Positions 24,567 to 33,490 are shown, counted from the first letter of the stretch. The stretch: 64,000 nt of DNA from Streptomyces sp. TN58 (GCF_001941845.1 NZ_CP018870.1:1550001-1614000), one strand, 5' to 3'. Made by a program: numbers and translations. The notes: generated from the letters alone by a model not told the origin.

Positions 24567-25892
24567 TCAGGCGTTGTCGATGAACCGGTCGAGCACCCGC
24601 GCCCCGAACTTCAGTCCTTCCACCGGCACCCGCTCGTCCACGCCGTGGAACATCCCGGCGAAGTCCAGCTCCGGCGGCAGCTGCAGCGGCGCGAAACCGA
24701 AGCAGCGGATGCCGAGGTCGTCGAAGGACTTGGCGTCCGTGCCGCCCGAGAGCATGTACGGGACCGCCCGCGCGATCGGGTCCTCCGCCTTCAGGGCGCT
24801 CTGCATCGCCTCGACCAGCCGGCCGTCGAAGTCCGTCTCCAGGGCCTTGTCGCCGTGCACGTCCTCGCGCTTCACCCGGGGGCCGAGGATGCGGTCCAGG
24901 TCGGCGAAGAACTCCTCCTCGTAGCCCGGCAGGAAGCGGCCGTCGACGTGAGCCGTCGCCTGGCCCGGGATGACGTTGACCTTGTAGCCGGCGCCGAGCA
25001 TCGTCGGGGCGGCCGAGTTGCGCAGGGTCGCGCCGACCATCTTGGCGATGCCGCCGAGCTTGGCGAGCGTGGCGTCCATGTTGTCGGGGTCCAGCGGGGT
25101 GCCGAGCGCGTCCGAGAGCTCGTCCAGGAAGGACCGTACGGTCTTGGTCACGCGCACCGGCCACTGGTGGCGGCCGAGCCGGCCCACGGCCTCGCACAGC
25201 TCCGTGATGGCGTTGTCGTTGTTGGTCATGGAGCCGTGGCCCGCGGTGCCCTCCACCGTGAGCCGCATCCAGTGCATGCCCTTCTGGGCGGTCTCCACGA
25301 GGTAGAGCCGGAGGTTCTCGTTCACGGTGAACGAGAAGCCGCCGACCTCGCCGATCGCCTCGGTGACGCCCTCGAACAGCCCCGGGTGCTTGTCGACGAG
25401 GTGCCGGGCCCCGTAGATGCCGCCCGCCTCCTCGTCGGCGAGGAAGGCCAGCACGATGTCCCGCGGGGGCTTGCGGCCGCTGCGCATCCGGTCGCGTACG
25501 ACGGCCAGCGTCATCGCGTCCATGTCCTTCATGTCGACGGCGCCGCGGCCCCACAGGCACCCGTCGGCGATCTCCCCCGCGAACGGGTCGTACGTCCAGT
25601 CCGCGGCGTTGGCCGGAACCACGTCGGTGTGCCCGTGGATCAGCAGGGCGGGCCGCGAGGGGTCCTCGCCCTCGATCCGGGCCACGGTCGAGGCGCGGCC
25701 CTTGTGCGATTCGAAGATCTGCGGCTCCAGCCCGACCTCGGCGAGCTTCTCGGCGACCCACTCCGCCGCCTTGCGCTCCCCGGGGCCCGAGTGGTCCCCG
25801 TAGTTGCTGGTGTCGATCCGGATGAGATCCCGGCAGAGGTCGACGACCTCGTCCTCGCCGGAGACGGCCTTGCCCGCGCTCGACTCGCTCAC
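24567..25892 (-). CDS. M20-family metallopeptidase
   Basis: A 441-residue zinc hydrolase of the M20 (ArgE/DapE/carboxypeptidase) family. Metal and catalytic residues are in LLIHGHTDVVPAN (His and the following Asp), GRGAVDMKDMDA (bridging Asp) and FLADEEAGG (catalytic Glu and ligand Glu); a late His is in AGMFHGVDERVPVEG. The lid domain has GTAGHGSMTNNDNAI. Probably hydrolyses a peptide or acyl-amino acid in the cytoplasm; no signal peptide. The GTG start is supported by GGAGGA about 7 nt upstream. Confidence 0.92.
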   Translation of the reverse strand: MSESSAGKAVSGEDEVVDLCRDLIRIDTSNYGDHSGPGERKAAEWVAEKLAEVGLEPQIFESHKGRASTVARIEGEDPSRPALLIHGHTDVVPANAADWTYDPFAGEIADGCLWGRGAVDMKDMDAMTLAVVRDRMRSGRKPPRDIVLAFLADEEAGGIYGARHLVDKHPGLFEGVTEAIGEVGGFSFTVNENLRLYLVETAQKGMHWMRLTVEGTAGHGSMTNNDNAITELCEAVGRLGRHQWPVRVTKTVRSFLDELSDALGTPLDPDNMDATLAKLGGIAKMVGATLRNSAAPTMLGAGYKVNVIPGQATAHVDGRFLPGYEEEFFADLDRILGPRVKREDVHGDKALETDFDGRLVEAMQSALKAEDPIARAVPYMLSGGTDAKSFDDLGIRCFGFAPLQLPPELDFAGMFHGVDERVPVEGLKFGARVLDRFIDNA

Positions 25893-26065
25893 GCTGCTTC
25901 CTCCCACTGATCCACTCAGTACCGAACGTTCCCATCCTCGCGCCCCGGGCCGCTCTCCCCAAGGGCGATCCCCGGCCGCCCGGGGGGTGTGATCGAGGAC
26001 CCCCCGCCGTTTGGTACTGTTTTCCACGTCGCAACGGCCCGCGAGGGCCGCACGGCAGACACCCG

Positions 26066-26153
26066 GTCCGGGTGGCGGAATGGCAGACGCGCTAGCTTGA
26101 GGTGCTAGTGCCCTTTATCGGGCGTGGGGGTTCAAGTCCCCCCTCGGACACCA
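26066..26153 (+). tRNA. tRNA-Leu (anticodon GAG), copy 1
   Basis: The acceptor stem GTCCGGG pairs with CTCGGAC; a class II long variable arm (TGCCCTTTATCGGGCG) is present. The anticodon stem-loop CTAGC-TTGAGGT-GCTAG gives anticodon GAG. T-arm TGGGGGTTCAAGTCCCCC. The CCA end is encoded. A terminator follows 2 bp later. The -10-like TACTGT lies about 45 bp upstream. Confidence 0.96.
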
Positions 26154-26155
26154 AC

Positions 26156-26185
26156 GGAAGGACCCCGCTTCGGCGGGGTCCTTCC
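26156..26185 (+). terminator. Terminator after tRNA-Leu copy 1
   Basis: A 13-bp perfect stem (26156-26168 with 26173-26185) closes a TTCG tetraloop, a very stable fold. It separates the two tRNA genes into independent units. Confidence 0.92.
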
Positions 26186-26296
26186 TCGTTCCCGGAGGCG
26201 GCCACCCGCCCCGCCCGGGCGCGGCGGGCGCCCCGGAATGTTTGGTAGTGTTCCACTCGTCGCAACGGCCCGCGAGGACCGCACGGCAGACACCCG

Positions 26297-26384
26297 GTCC
26301 GGGTGGCGGAATGGCAGACGCGCTAGCTTGAGGTGCTAGTGCCCTTTATCGGGCGTGGGGGTTCAAGTCCCCCCTCGGACACCA
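26297..26384 (+). tRNA. tRNA-Leu (anticodon GAG), copy 2
   Basis: Identical over all 88 nt to the gene 231 bp upstream, with CCA encoded. The 5-prime flank is also duplicated (CGCAACGGCCCGCGAGG followed one base later by CCGCACGGCAGACACCCG), including a -10-like TAGTGT where copy 1 has TACTGT. The 3-prime flanks differ. Confidence 0.96.
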
Positions 26385-26388
26385 CGGC

Positions 26389-26422
26389 AAAGGCCGGTCA
26401 GGAGCACTCCTGACCGGCCTTT
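26389..26422 (+). terminator. Terminator after tRNA-Leu copy 2
   Basis: A perfect 15-bp stem (26389-26403 with 26408-26422) with loop GCAC and a 3-prime TTT begins 5 bp after the tRNA. Confidence 0.93.
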
Positions 26423-26477
26423 CGTGCGTCTACGGGCGCACCGCGCCGGAGTCGGGGTGGGGCTGTGCTCGGTATGG

Positions 26478-26514
26478 CGAGGCCCCCCGCGCCGGAGGGG
26501 CGCGGGGGGCCTCG
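26478..26514 (-). terminator. Terminator of the amino acid permease gene
   Basis: A 16-bp perfect stem (26478-26493 with 26499-26514) around a 5-nt loop lies 18 bp past the permease stop. Confidence 0.9.
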
Positions 26515-26532
26515 TGGGGGTCCGGGTCGGGG

Positions 26533-27972
26533 TCAGTCGCGGGGGGACGACAGGGCGGCGACTCGGCCGCGGACCAGGAACCAGCCGCCGACGAGGGCGG
26601 CGGCGATGACCGGGAGGAGCATGACGGTGGTGCGGCCGACGCCTCCGTCGCTCCACATCAGGACCAGGACCGTGGCCAGGAAGATCAGGGTCAGGATCTG
26701 CGTGTAGGGGGCCCAGGGCAGGCGGTAGGACGGGCGGGTGACCAGGCCGCTCCTGGAGCGGTGCCAGAAGAAGAGCGAGCAGAGCATGACCATGCCCCAG
26801 GTGCCGAGGATGCCGATGGAGGCGAGGTTGAGGACGATCTCGAAGGCCTCGCCGGGCATCCAGTAGTTCAGGCCGACGCCGGCGACGCCGAAGGCGGCGG
26901 TGAACAGGACGCCGCCGTAGGGGACCTTGCCCTTGTTCATGACGCCGGTGAACTTGGGGGCGGAGCCGGACAGGGCCATCGAGCGCAGGATGCGGCCGGT
27001 GGAGTAGAGGCCCGAGTTCAGCGAGGAGAGGGCGGCGGTCAGGACGACCAGGTTCATGATGCCCGCGGTGCCGGGGATGCCCAGCTTGTCGAAGACGGTC
27101 ACGAACGGGGACTGGTCGGCGGAGTAGGCGGTGTACGGGAGCAGCATGGCCAGCAGGACGACCGAGCCCACGTAGAAGACGCCGACGCGCCACATGATGG
27201 AGTTGATCGCCTTTGGCATGATCTTCTCGGGGTTCTCGGTCTCGCCCGCGGCGACGCCGCAGAGCTCGACGGAGGCGTACGCGAAGACGACGCCCTGGAC
27301 GACCATGAGCATCGGGATCACGCCGGAGGGGAAGAGGCCGCCGTTGTCGGTGATCGTCGCGAGGCCCGGGGTGTGGCCGTCGATCGGGTGGCTGGTGGCG
27401 ACCAGGTAGATCGCGACCGCCATGAAGATCACCAGGGCGCCGACCTTGACGATCGCGAACCAGAACTCCATCTCACCGAAGTACTTCACCGAGATCAGGT
27501 TGGCGGTGAGGACGATGGCGAGGGCGATGAAGGCGAGGACCCACTGGGGGACGTCGGTGAAGGCGGACCAGTAGTGGGCGAACACGGCGGCGGCCGTGAT
27601 GTCCGCCACGGTGGTCGTGGACCAGTTCAGGAAGTACAGCCAGCCGGCCGTGTAGGCGCCCTTCTCGCCCATGAACTCACGGGCGTAGGAGACGAAGGCG
27701 CCGGAGGAGGGCCGGTAGAGGACGAGCTCGCCGAGGGCGCGGACCACGAAGAAGGCGAAGACTCCGCACACCGCGTAGGCGATCGCGAGGGAGGGGCCGG
27801 CGCCGGCGAGGCGGCCGCCCGCTCCGAGGAACAGGCCGGTGCCTATCGCTCCGCCGATCGCGATCATGTTGATGTGGCGGGACTTCAGGTCCTTGCTGTA
27901 ACCCTCGTCACCGGCGTCGACATGGCGGGAGGACGCCGGGGCGGGTGCCTCGGTCAAGGTGCGGTCACTCAT
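26533..27972 (-). CDS. Amino acid permease (APC superfamily, AAT family)
   Basis: A 479-residue polytopic transporter, about 12 membrane segments, of the amino acid transporter family related to AnsP, GabP and CycA. The N-terminal signature is KDLKSRHINMIAIGGAIGTG and the consensus region GWLYFLNWSTTTVADITAAA. The conserved loop is GVAAGETENPEKIMPKAINS. It imports an amino acid with protons; the substrate (perhaps Asn, GABA or an aromatic amino acid) cannot be assigned. A GAAGG lies about 11 nt before the ATG. It follows a second, unrelated-subfamily permease on the same strand, separated by a terminator. Confidence 0.9.
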   Translation of the reverse strand: MSDRTLTEAPAPASSRHVDAGDEGYSKDLKSRHINMIAIGGAIGTGLFLGAGGRLAGAGPSLAIAYAVCGVFAFFVVRALGELVLYRPSSGAFVSYAREFMGEKGAYTAGWLYFLNWSTTTVADITAAAVFAHYWSAFTDVPQWVLAFIALAIVLTANLISVKYFGEMEFWFAIVKVGALVIFMAVAIYLVATSHPIDGHTPGLATITDNGGLFPSGVIPMLMVVQGVVFAYASVELCGVAAGETENPEKIMPKAINSIMWRVGVFYVGSVVLLAMLLPYTAYSADQSPFVTVFDKLGIPGTAGIMNLVVLTAALSSLNSGLYSTGRILRSMALSGSAPKFTGVMNKGKVPYGGVLFTAAFGVAGVGLNYWMPGEAFEIVLNLASIGILGTWGMVMLCSLFFWHRSRSGLVTRPSYRLPWAPYTQILTLIFLATVLVLMWSDGGVGRTTVMLLPVIAAALVGGWFLVRGRVAALSSPRD

Positions 27973-28121
27973 GTGGGGCTTCGCCTTCGTGGGTGGGACA
28001 GGCAGCCCGGAGGGCCGCGCAGAGGAGCCGGGTGGTGTCCCCTGTGGCGCGTTCCGGGTGTTTTGATCGCCATAGGAGACCACGAGGCTCTGCCAGCCGC
28101 CAAAATCGCCCCCTGCGTGCA

Positions 28122-28161
28122 GAAGCCCCCGGCGACCTTGGAAACGGTCGTCGGGGGCTTC
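28122..28161 (-). terminator. Terminator between the two permease genes, with an enclosing outer stem
   Basis: A 16-bp stem with one G-T mismatch (28122-28137 with 28146-28161) has an 8-nt loop. It is enclosed by a second 9-bp pair, CGAGGCTCT (28083-28091) and AGAGCCTCG (28164-28172), so the whole 28083-28172 can fold as a long rod. It lies just past the stop of the upstream permease. Confidence 0.8.
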
Positions 28162-28181
28162 GTAGAGCCTCGAAAGCGAGG

Positions 28182-29726
28182 TCAGTCGGCGGGTGCGGCC
28201 TCTGCCGCCTGGTCGAGGCGGAAGGCTTCGTTGCCGAGGCCGATACGGGCGTGGACCTCGGGCCGGCTGCGGCGCAGGAAGGCCCCGTACAGCAGCCCGC
28301 CCACGGCGGCGGCGCCGATGATGCCCGGCAGGACCCAGGTGAGGGCGGATCCCTTCTCGGCGCCGACGAGGACGCCGAAGTCCTTGACGGTGTAGGCGGC
28401 GATGGCGAGCAGGGCCAGGCCGGCGGCGCCGGCCGCGACGAGCCGCCAGACCTGGGCGCCGGCGGTGCCGCGGCGGACGAAGAAGGCGATCACGGCGAAG
28501 GAGGCGGCGGCCATGAGGAGCGTCACACCGAGGGCGCCGACGCTGCCCATCCAGGTGAACAGGTGCAGGACGGGCGCGGTGGGGTCGCCGGCCGGAAGGT
28601 CGTCGGTGGCGGCGAATGCGATGACGACGAGGGTCGCGACGCCGGTCTGGAGCAGGGAGCCGGTGGCGGGGGCGCCGGTGCCGGCGTTGGTGCGGCCGAA
28701 GGCGGCGGGGAGCAGGCCCTCGCGGCCCATGGCGAAGGCGTAGCGGGCGACGACGTTGTGGAAGCTGAGCATGGCGGCGAACATGCCGGTCACGAAGAGG
28801 ACGTGCAGGACGTCGGTGAAGGTGGCGCCGAGCCGGGCCTCGGTGAGCTGGAAGAGCAGGCCGGGGCCTGCCTCGCCGGCGGTCCTGACGACTTCTCCGG
28901 GGCCGGTGGCGACGGTGAGGGCCCAGGCGCTGAAGGCGAAGAAGAGGGCCACGAAGCCGACGGCGAGGAACATCACGCGGGAGACGACGATGTGCGGCCT
29001 GCTGGTCTCCTCCGCGTACACCGGGGACTGCTCGAAGCCGACGAAGGCGGCGATGCAGAAGCACAGGGCGGTGCCGAGGCCGGCTCCGCTGAGGGTCTCG
29101 GGGTTGAAGGCGTGCAGCGAGAGGCCTTCGGGGCCGGGCTTGGCCAGGGCCGCGGCGTCGAAGACGACGACCAGGGCGCACTCGATGAGGAGGAGCACGC
29201 CGAGGACCTTGGCATTGAGGTCGATCTTGAGCCAGCCGAGCGCGCCGGTGACGGCGACCGCGAGGAGGGCGGGGATCCACCAGGCGAGCTCGGTGTCCAG
29301 GTAGGTGGCGAAGAGGCCGGAGATCTCGAAGCCGAGGATGCCGTAGACGCCGACCTGCATGGCGCTGTACGCGACGAGGGCGACGAGCGAGGCGGCCGCG
29401 CCGGCGGTGGGGCCGAGGCCGCGGGCGATGTACGCGTAGAAGGCGCCGGCGTTGTGGACGTGGCGGCTCATCTCGGCGTAGCCGACGCTGAACAGGGCGA
29501 GGACGAGGCCCAGGACGACGAAGAGCAGGGGCTGGCCGACGACGCCCATCAGGCCGAATGTCGTGGGCATGACACCCGCGACGACCATCAGGGGGGCGCT
29601 CGCGGCGAGTACGGAGAGCAGCAGGCCGGCGGTGCCGAGGCGGTCGGCGCGAAGCGCGCGGTCCTGGCCCTTGTAGGTGCGTATCTCGGCCGGTTCCTGG
29701 AGCGTGGTGGATCTGCCCGTCGGCAT
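28182..29726 (-). CDS. APC-family amino acid/polyamine permease
   Basis: A 514-residue transporter with about 12 membrane segments of the amino acid-polyamine-organocation family, a different subfamily from its neighbour. The first helix has LLLSVLAASAPLMVVAGVMP, helix 3 GGAFYAYIARGLG-like NAGAFYAYIARGLGPTAG, and helix 6-7 AAFVGFEQSPVYAEETSRPH, the usual family motif. Substrate unknown. AAAGGA lies about 8 nt before the ATG. It may be co-regulated with the downstream permease but a terminator lies between. Confidence 0.9.
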   Translation of the reverse strand: MPTGRSTTLQEPAEIRTYKGQDRALRADRLGTAGLLLSVLAASAPLMVVAGVMPTTFGLMGVVGQPLLFVVLGLVLALFSVGYAEMSRHVHNAGAFYAYIARGLGPTAGAAASLVALVAYSAMQVGVYGILGFEISGLFATYLDTELAWWIPALLAVAVTGALGWLKIDLNAKVLGVLLLIECALVVVFDAAALAKPGPEGLSLHAFNPETLSGAGLGTALCFCIAAFVGFEQSPVYAEETSRPHIVVSRVMFLAVGFVALFFAFSAWALTVATGPGEVVRTAGEAGPGLLFQLTEARLGATFTDVLHVLFVTGMFAAMLSFHNVVARYAFAMGREGLLPAAFGRTNAGTGAPATGSLLQTGVATLVVIAFAATDDLPAGDPTAPVLHLFTWMGSVGALGVTLLMAAASFAVIAFFVRRGTAGAQVWRLVAAGAAGLALLAIAAYTVKDFGVLVGAEKGSALTWVLPGIIGAAAVGGLLYGAFLRRSRPEVHARIGLGNEAFRLDQAAEAAPAD

Positions 29727-29813
29727 GGCGGCGTCCTTTCGGGGGCGCGGTTCTTTCGGGGGCGGAGCGGATGGGGACGTGGGCTTCGGTCGGGAGGTCA
29801 GGCGGTCAGGCGG

Positions 29814-30761
29814 TCAGGCGGTGCCGAGCGCGACGTTGCGTGCGGCGAGGAAGGCCTTCTGCGGGTCCCGGTCGGGGTAGGACCAGGGGGCGCGGGTGGC
29901 GTGGCTGCCGATGCGGTGGAAGAGCGCGGCGGCTTCGGCGGGGCGGCCCTCGCAGAGTTTGGCGTGTGCGAGGAAGTTGAGGTCGACCCGGTTGCGGGGG
30001 TGGTCGTCGCGCTCCCATTCCAGCCACCAGTCGAAGGCGGAGCGCAGGACCTGGCGGGCGCGGCGGCCCGCCCAGTGGGCGGCGGCCGCCTCGGGGGTGT
30101 GGCCGTTGGTGGCGGCGAGCACGCGGTAGCGCTCGGCGTGCGCGACGACGGGGAGCACGGCGAGCGGAGAGTCGGCCGGGGACTCCTCTGCGGCCCAGGC
30201 CGCGAAGTCGTAGACCTCGTGGAGCGGGTCCTGGCCTGGGGCGAGGCTGCGTTCGGCCAGCTTCGCCACCATGAGGTGGTGGGCGTGGTGGTGCTCGCGG
30301 TGGCGGGCCCGGACCTGGTCGAAGTGGCGGCTGAACTCCTCCTCCGTGCCGAAGGTGCGGGAGAGCAGGAGCAGTCCGAGCCAGGGGGTCGGGTCGTCGG
30401 GGAGCAGGACGGCGGCCCGGCGGCAGGCCTCCTCGGCGGCGGCCGGGGTGCCCTTGTCGCGCAGGGCGGCGAAGACGGCGGCGCAGGCGAGGAGGGTGGC
30501 GGCGTCGGCGCTGTCCGGTTCGGCGAGCAGCCATTCGCGGGCCCAGGCGGTGGCCGCCGGGGTCTGGGCGAGGACGACGACGCGGTGGCCCCGGCGGTCC
30601 CAGTCGTCGCCGGTGCCGACGAGGAGGGAGCGGACCCTGGCCCAGCGCCCCTGGGTGAACTGGGAGCGCACGTCGATGAGTTCGGCGTCGCACAGGGCCG
30701 GGTCGAAGAGCTGCGCGTCCCGCTTGCGGGCGCGGCCGAGGGGCGGCGGAGGCGGGGACAT
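29814..30761 (-). CDS. Hypothetical TPR-like helical protein
   Basis: A 315-residue cytoplasmic protein with no recognised domain name. Repeated helical pairs rich in Ala (AATLLACAAVFAALRDKG, AAEEACRRAAVLLPDDPTPW, RVDLNFLAHAKLCEGRPAEAAALFHRIG) resemble tetratricopeptide repeats. A Pro-rich start (MSPPPPPLGRARKRD) may be disordered. GGAGGG lies about 12 nt before the ATG. The promoter must be in the 465-bp region to its right. It could be a scaffold or part of a tailocin or secretion-related set, but nothing nearby supports this. Confidence 0.7.
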   Translation of the reverse strand: MSPPPPPLGRARKRDAQLFDPALCDAELIDVRSQFTQGRWARVRSLLVGTGDDWDRRGHRVVVLAQTPAATAWAREWLLAEPDSADAATLLACAAVFAALRDKGTPAAAEEACRRAAVLLPDDPTPWLGLLLLSRTFGTEEEFSRHFDQVRARHREHHHAHHLMVAKLAERSLAPGQDPLHEVYDFAAWAAEESPADSPLAVLPVVAHAERYRVLAATNGHTPEAAAAHWAGRRARQVLRSAFDWWLEWERDDHPRNRVDLNFLAHAKLCEGRPAEAAALFHRIGSHATRAPWSYPDRDPQKAFLAARNVALGTA

Positions 30762-31214
30762 CCGCGGGGTTTCCCTCCAGGACGCGGGCGGACGGGTGTC
30801 TGGGGATCGCATGGGTGGCCGGAAGTCGGGGTCGGGTCGGGTCGGTCGGGTGGGGGCCGGTCGGGTGGGGGCCCCGGTCGGGCAGGTCCGGTGGCGGCCG
30901 CCCGCGCGCGAGGCGCATGCGCGTGGTCCGGCCGCGAGGGGCTCGGCGTCGTGCCTGTGGTGCGGTGTCGGAGCTCCGGTGGGACTGACTGCGGCGGGAC
31001 CGCCGTGGAGTTCCGCGGGGACTGCTACGGAACGCCGGGCGCTCGGGCGGATTCCGGGGGAACTCCGGTGAGCACTCCGGTGATCACGCACAGCAAAGCG
31101 GTATGCGCAGCTCCGAGTCAAGGTCCAGTCCACTGCGTGGCGGGTTTCAACTGCTCTGGCGGTCGTGCCAGTTGGGCGGGCGGTATTCGTTGCGGGCGGC
31201 CGGGGGCCCCGCCG
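30762..31214. other. Non-coding gap with G-rich microrepeats
   Basis: No gene is supported. From 30827 to 30895 the plus strand is a series of GGTCGGGT and GGTCGGGTGGGGGCC units with strong G skew. The rest lacks codon bias in any frame. It should hold divergent promoters for the TPR-like gene and the ASCH gene. Confidence 0.6.
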
Positions 31215-31220
31215 TAGGGT
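31215..31220 (+). promoter_or_regulatory. -10 element (TAGGGT) of the ASCH gene
   Basis: TAGGGT ends 6 nt before the ATG at 31227, with no Shine-Dalgarno, consistent with a leaderless transcript. Confidence 0.45.
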
Positions 31221-31226
31221 GGCCGT

Positions 31227-31652
31227 ATGACTGCATATGGCGATCTCCCCCCGTACCTGCTGGGCTTCCCGGGGCCGTTGCGCGACCAGTTGGTGGCAGC
31301 CGTGCTGAGCGGGGCGAAGACCAGTACCACCGGCCTGCTCGCCGAGTACGAGGCGGAGCGGGAGCCGCTGCCGGAGCCCGGTACGCGGTCCCTGCTGGTC
31401 GACTCCGGCGAGCGCGGGGTGGCGGTGGTGGAGGTGACGGCCGTGGAGGTGCTGCGGCTGGGCGACGTGGGGCTGGAGCATGCGCTCGACGAGGGCGAGG
31501 GATACACGTCGGTGGCCGAATGGCGTACGGCACACGAGGAGTTCTGGCACAGCGAGCCGGTGCGCACGGTGATCGGCGACCCGGGTTTCACCGTCGGCGA
31601 CGACACCCTCGTCGTCGCCGAGCGGTTCCGGGTCACCGAGCGACTGGCCTGA
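31227..31652 (+). CDS. ASCH-domain protein
   Basis: A 141-residue single-domain protein of the ASCH fold, related to PUA domains and thought to bind RNA or nucleotides. Family features are the AAVLSGAKTSTTGLLAEYEAE core (Gly-x-Lys after the first helix), GVAVVEVTAVEVLRLGDV and the late EFWHSEP...GDDTLVVAERFRV strand pair. No enzyme activity is firmly assigned; some ASCH proteins are nucleoside amidohydrolases. Likely leaderless. Confidence 0.85.
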   Translation: MTAYGDLPPYLLGFPGPLRDQLVAAVLSGAKTSTTGLLAEYEAEREPLPEPGTRSLLVDSGERGVAVVEVTAVEVLRLGDVGLEHALDEGEGYTSVAEWRTAHEEFWHSEPVRTVIGDPGFTVGDDTLVVAERFRVTERLA

Positions 31653-31669
31653 CCCCCGGCGCCCGGGCG

Positions 31670-31716
31670 ACCGGAGCCGGCCCGGAAGACCGGCCCCGGG
31701 AACCGGAGCCGGCCCG
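31670..31716. repeat. Direct repeat between ASCH and FAD-dehydrogenase genes
   Basis: ACCGGAGCCGGCCCG occurs at 31670-31684 and 31702-31716, and GGAGCCGGC a third time shortly after. The unit is partly self-complementary, so the stretch may act as a terminator for the convergent genes. Confidence 0.5.
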
Positions 31717-31751
31717 AAAAAACGGAGCCGGCGCCGGTGCGGTGGCCGGCC

Positions 31752-33407
31752 TCAGGCGACCGCCTGGGCCGCCGCCCGGCCCGCCGCGCGGCCCGAGAAG
31801 ATGCAGCCGCCGAGGAAGGTGCCTTCCAGGGCCCGGTAGCCGTGGACCCCGCCGCCGCCGAAGCCGGCCGCTTCGCCCGCGGCGTAGACGCCCGGCAGCG
31901 GTTCGCCCGTACCGGTCAGGACCCGGGAGGAGAGGTCGGTCTCCAGCCCGCCCAGCGATTTGCGGGTCAGGACGGACAGGCGTACGGCGATCAGCGGGCC
32001 GGCCCCGGGGTCGAGGATCCGGTGCGGGGCGGCGGTACGGATCAGCTTGTCGCCGAGGTACCTGCGGGCGCCGTGGATGGCGGTCACCTGGAGGTCCTTG
32101 GTGAAGGGGTTGGCGATCTCCCGGTCGCGGGCCACGATCTCGCGCCGTACGGCCGCCTCGTCGAGCAGGTCCTCCTTGGTGACCGCGTTCATCCCGCGCA
32201 CGAGGGCGGACAGGTCGCGCTCGACGACGAAGTCGGCGCCGTGGTCCATGAAGGCCTTGACCGGGCCGGGCACCGCCTGGCGGGCCCGGGTGATGACGTC
32301 GCGCACCGACCTGCCGGTGAGGTCCGGGTTCTGTTCGGAGCCGGAGAGGGCGAACTCCTTGCCGATGATGCGCTGGTTGAGCACGAACCAGGTGTGGTCG
32401 TGGCCGGTCTTCATGATGTGGTCGAGCGTGCCGAGGGTGTCGAAGCCGGGGAAGAGCGGTACGGGCAGCCGTCGGCCCGTGGCGTCCAGCCAGAGCGGGG
32501 ACGGGCCGGGGAGGATGCGGATCCCGTGCCCGGCCCAGATCGGGTCCCAGTTCTGGATGCCCTCGGTGTAGTGCCACATCCGGTCCTTGTTGATGTGGCT
32601 GGCGCCCGCCGCCTCCGCGATGCCCAGCATCAGGCCGTCGACGTGCGCGGGCACCCCGGAGAGCATCCGCTGGGGCGGCGTGCCGAGCCTGGCGGGCCAC
32701 TGGGCGCGTACGAGGTCGTGGTTGCCGCCGATGCCGCCGCTGGTGACGATCACGGCCTGGGCCCGCAGGGAGAAGGACCCGGTGGCCTCGCGGCCGCTGG
32801 CGGTGCCCCGTACGGCGTCGGAGGGCTCCAGGACCTCGCCGGTCACCGTGTCCACGGCGCCGGCGGTGGCGGACAGTCCGGTCACCCGGTGGCGGAACGC
32901 CAGGCGGACCAGGCCGCGGGCCACGCCGTCCCGGACCCGCCGTTCGAACGGCTCCACCAGGCCGGGGCCGGTGCCCCAGGTGATGTGGAAGCGGGGGACG
33001 GAGTTTCCGTGGCCGTTCGCGCCGTAGCCGCCGCGTTCCGCCCAGCCGACGACGGGGAAGAAGCGGACGCCGCGGGCGTGCAGCCAGGGGCGCTTCTCGC
33101 CGGCCGCGAAGTCGACGTAGGCCTCGGCCCAGCGGCGCGGCCAGGCGTCCTCCTCGCGGTCGAAGCCGGCGGTGCCCAGCCAGTCCTGGAGGGCCAGGGC
33201 ATGGCTGTCCTTGATCCGCATCCGGCGCTGCTCGGGCGAGTCGACGAAGAAGAGGCCGCCGAAGGACCAGTGCGCCTGGCCGCCCATGGACTGTTCCGGC
33301 TCCTGGTCGAGCAGGATGACCTTGCGGCCCGCGTCGACGAGCTCGGCGGTGGCCACGAGGCCCGCGAGCCCGGCTCCGATCACGATCACGTCTGCGTCGT
33401 ACGTCAT
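31752..33407 (-). CDS. FAD-binding dehydrogenase (fumarate reductase/KSTD-like flavoprotein)
   Basis: A 551-residue flavoprotein of the FAD_binding_2 family. The dinucleotide fold is DVIVIGAGLAGLVATAELVDAGRKVILLDQE (residues ~6-36). SMGGQAHWSFGGLFF follows. The C-terminal FAD motif is LPGVYAAGEAAGFGGGGVHGYRALEGTFLGG. This class includes fumarate reductases and ketosteroid dehydrogenases; the substrate is unknown and there is no cytochrome partner nearby. Divergent from the Nudix gene. Confidence 0.88.
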   Translation of the reverse strand: MTYDADVIVIGAGLAGLVATAELVDAGRKVILLDQEPEQSMGGQAHWSFGGLFFVDSPEQRRMRIKDSHALALQDWLGTAGFDREEDAWPRRWAEAYVDFAAGEKRPWLHARGVRFFPVVGWAERGGYGANGHGNSVPRFHITWGTGPGLVEPFERRVRDGVARGLVRLAFRHRVTGLSATAGAVDTVTGEVLEPSDAVRGTASGREATGSFSLRAQAVIVTSGGIGGNHDLVRAQWPARLGTPPQRMLSGVPAHVDGLMLGIAEAAGASHINKDRMWHYTEGIQNWDPIWAGHGIRILPGPSPLWLDATGRRLPVPLFPGFDTLGTLDHIMKTGHDHTWFVLNQRIIGKEFALSGSEQNPDLTGRSVRDVITRARQAVPGPVKAFMDHGADFVVERDLSALVRGMNAVTKEDLLDEAAVRREIVARDREIANPFTKDLQVTAIHGARRYLGDKLIRTAAPHRILDPGAGPLIAVRLSVLTRKSLGGLETDLSSRVLTGTGEPLPGVYAAGEAAGFGGGGVHGYRALEGTFLGGCIFSGRAAGRAAAQAVA

Positions 33408-33490
33408 GCGGATCCCGTCCTGTGTCGGTGGTGACGCAGATCCTTGGCTACGGAGCGGTAACCAGTCAACAGCGGTGGTTGGATGAACCT

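Noticed and set aside
31103..33434. Alternate-frame ORFs over the ASCH and FAD-dehydrogenase genes
   Set aside because: The ASCH and FAD frames have clear motifs; the alternates are Arg/Gly-rich shadows.
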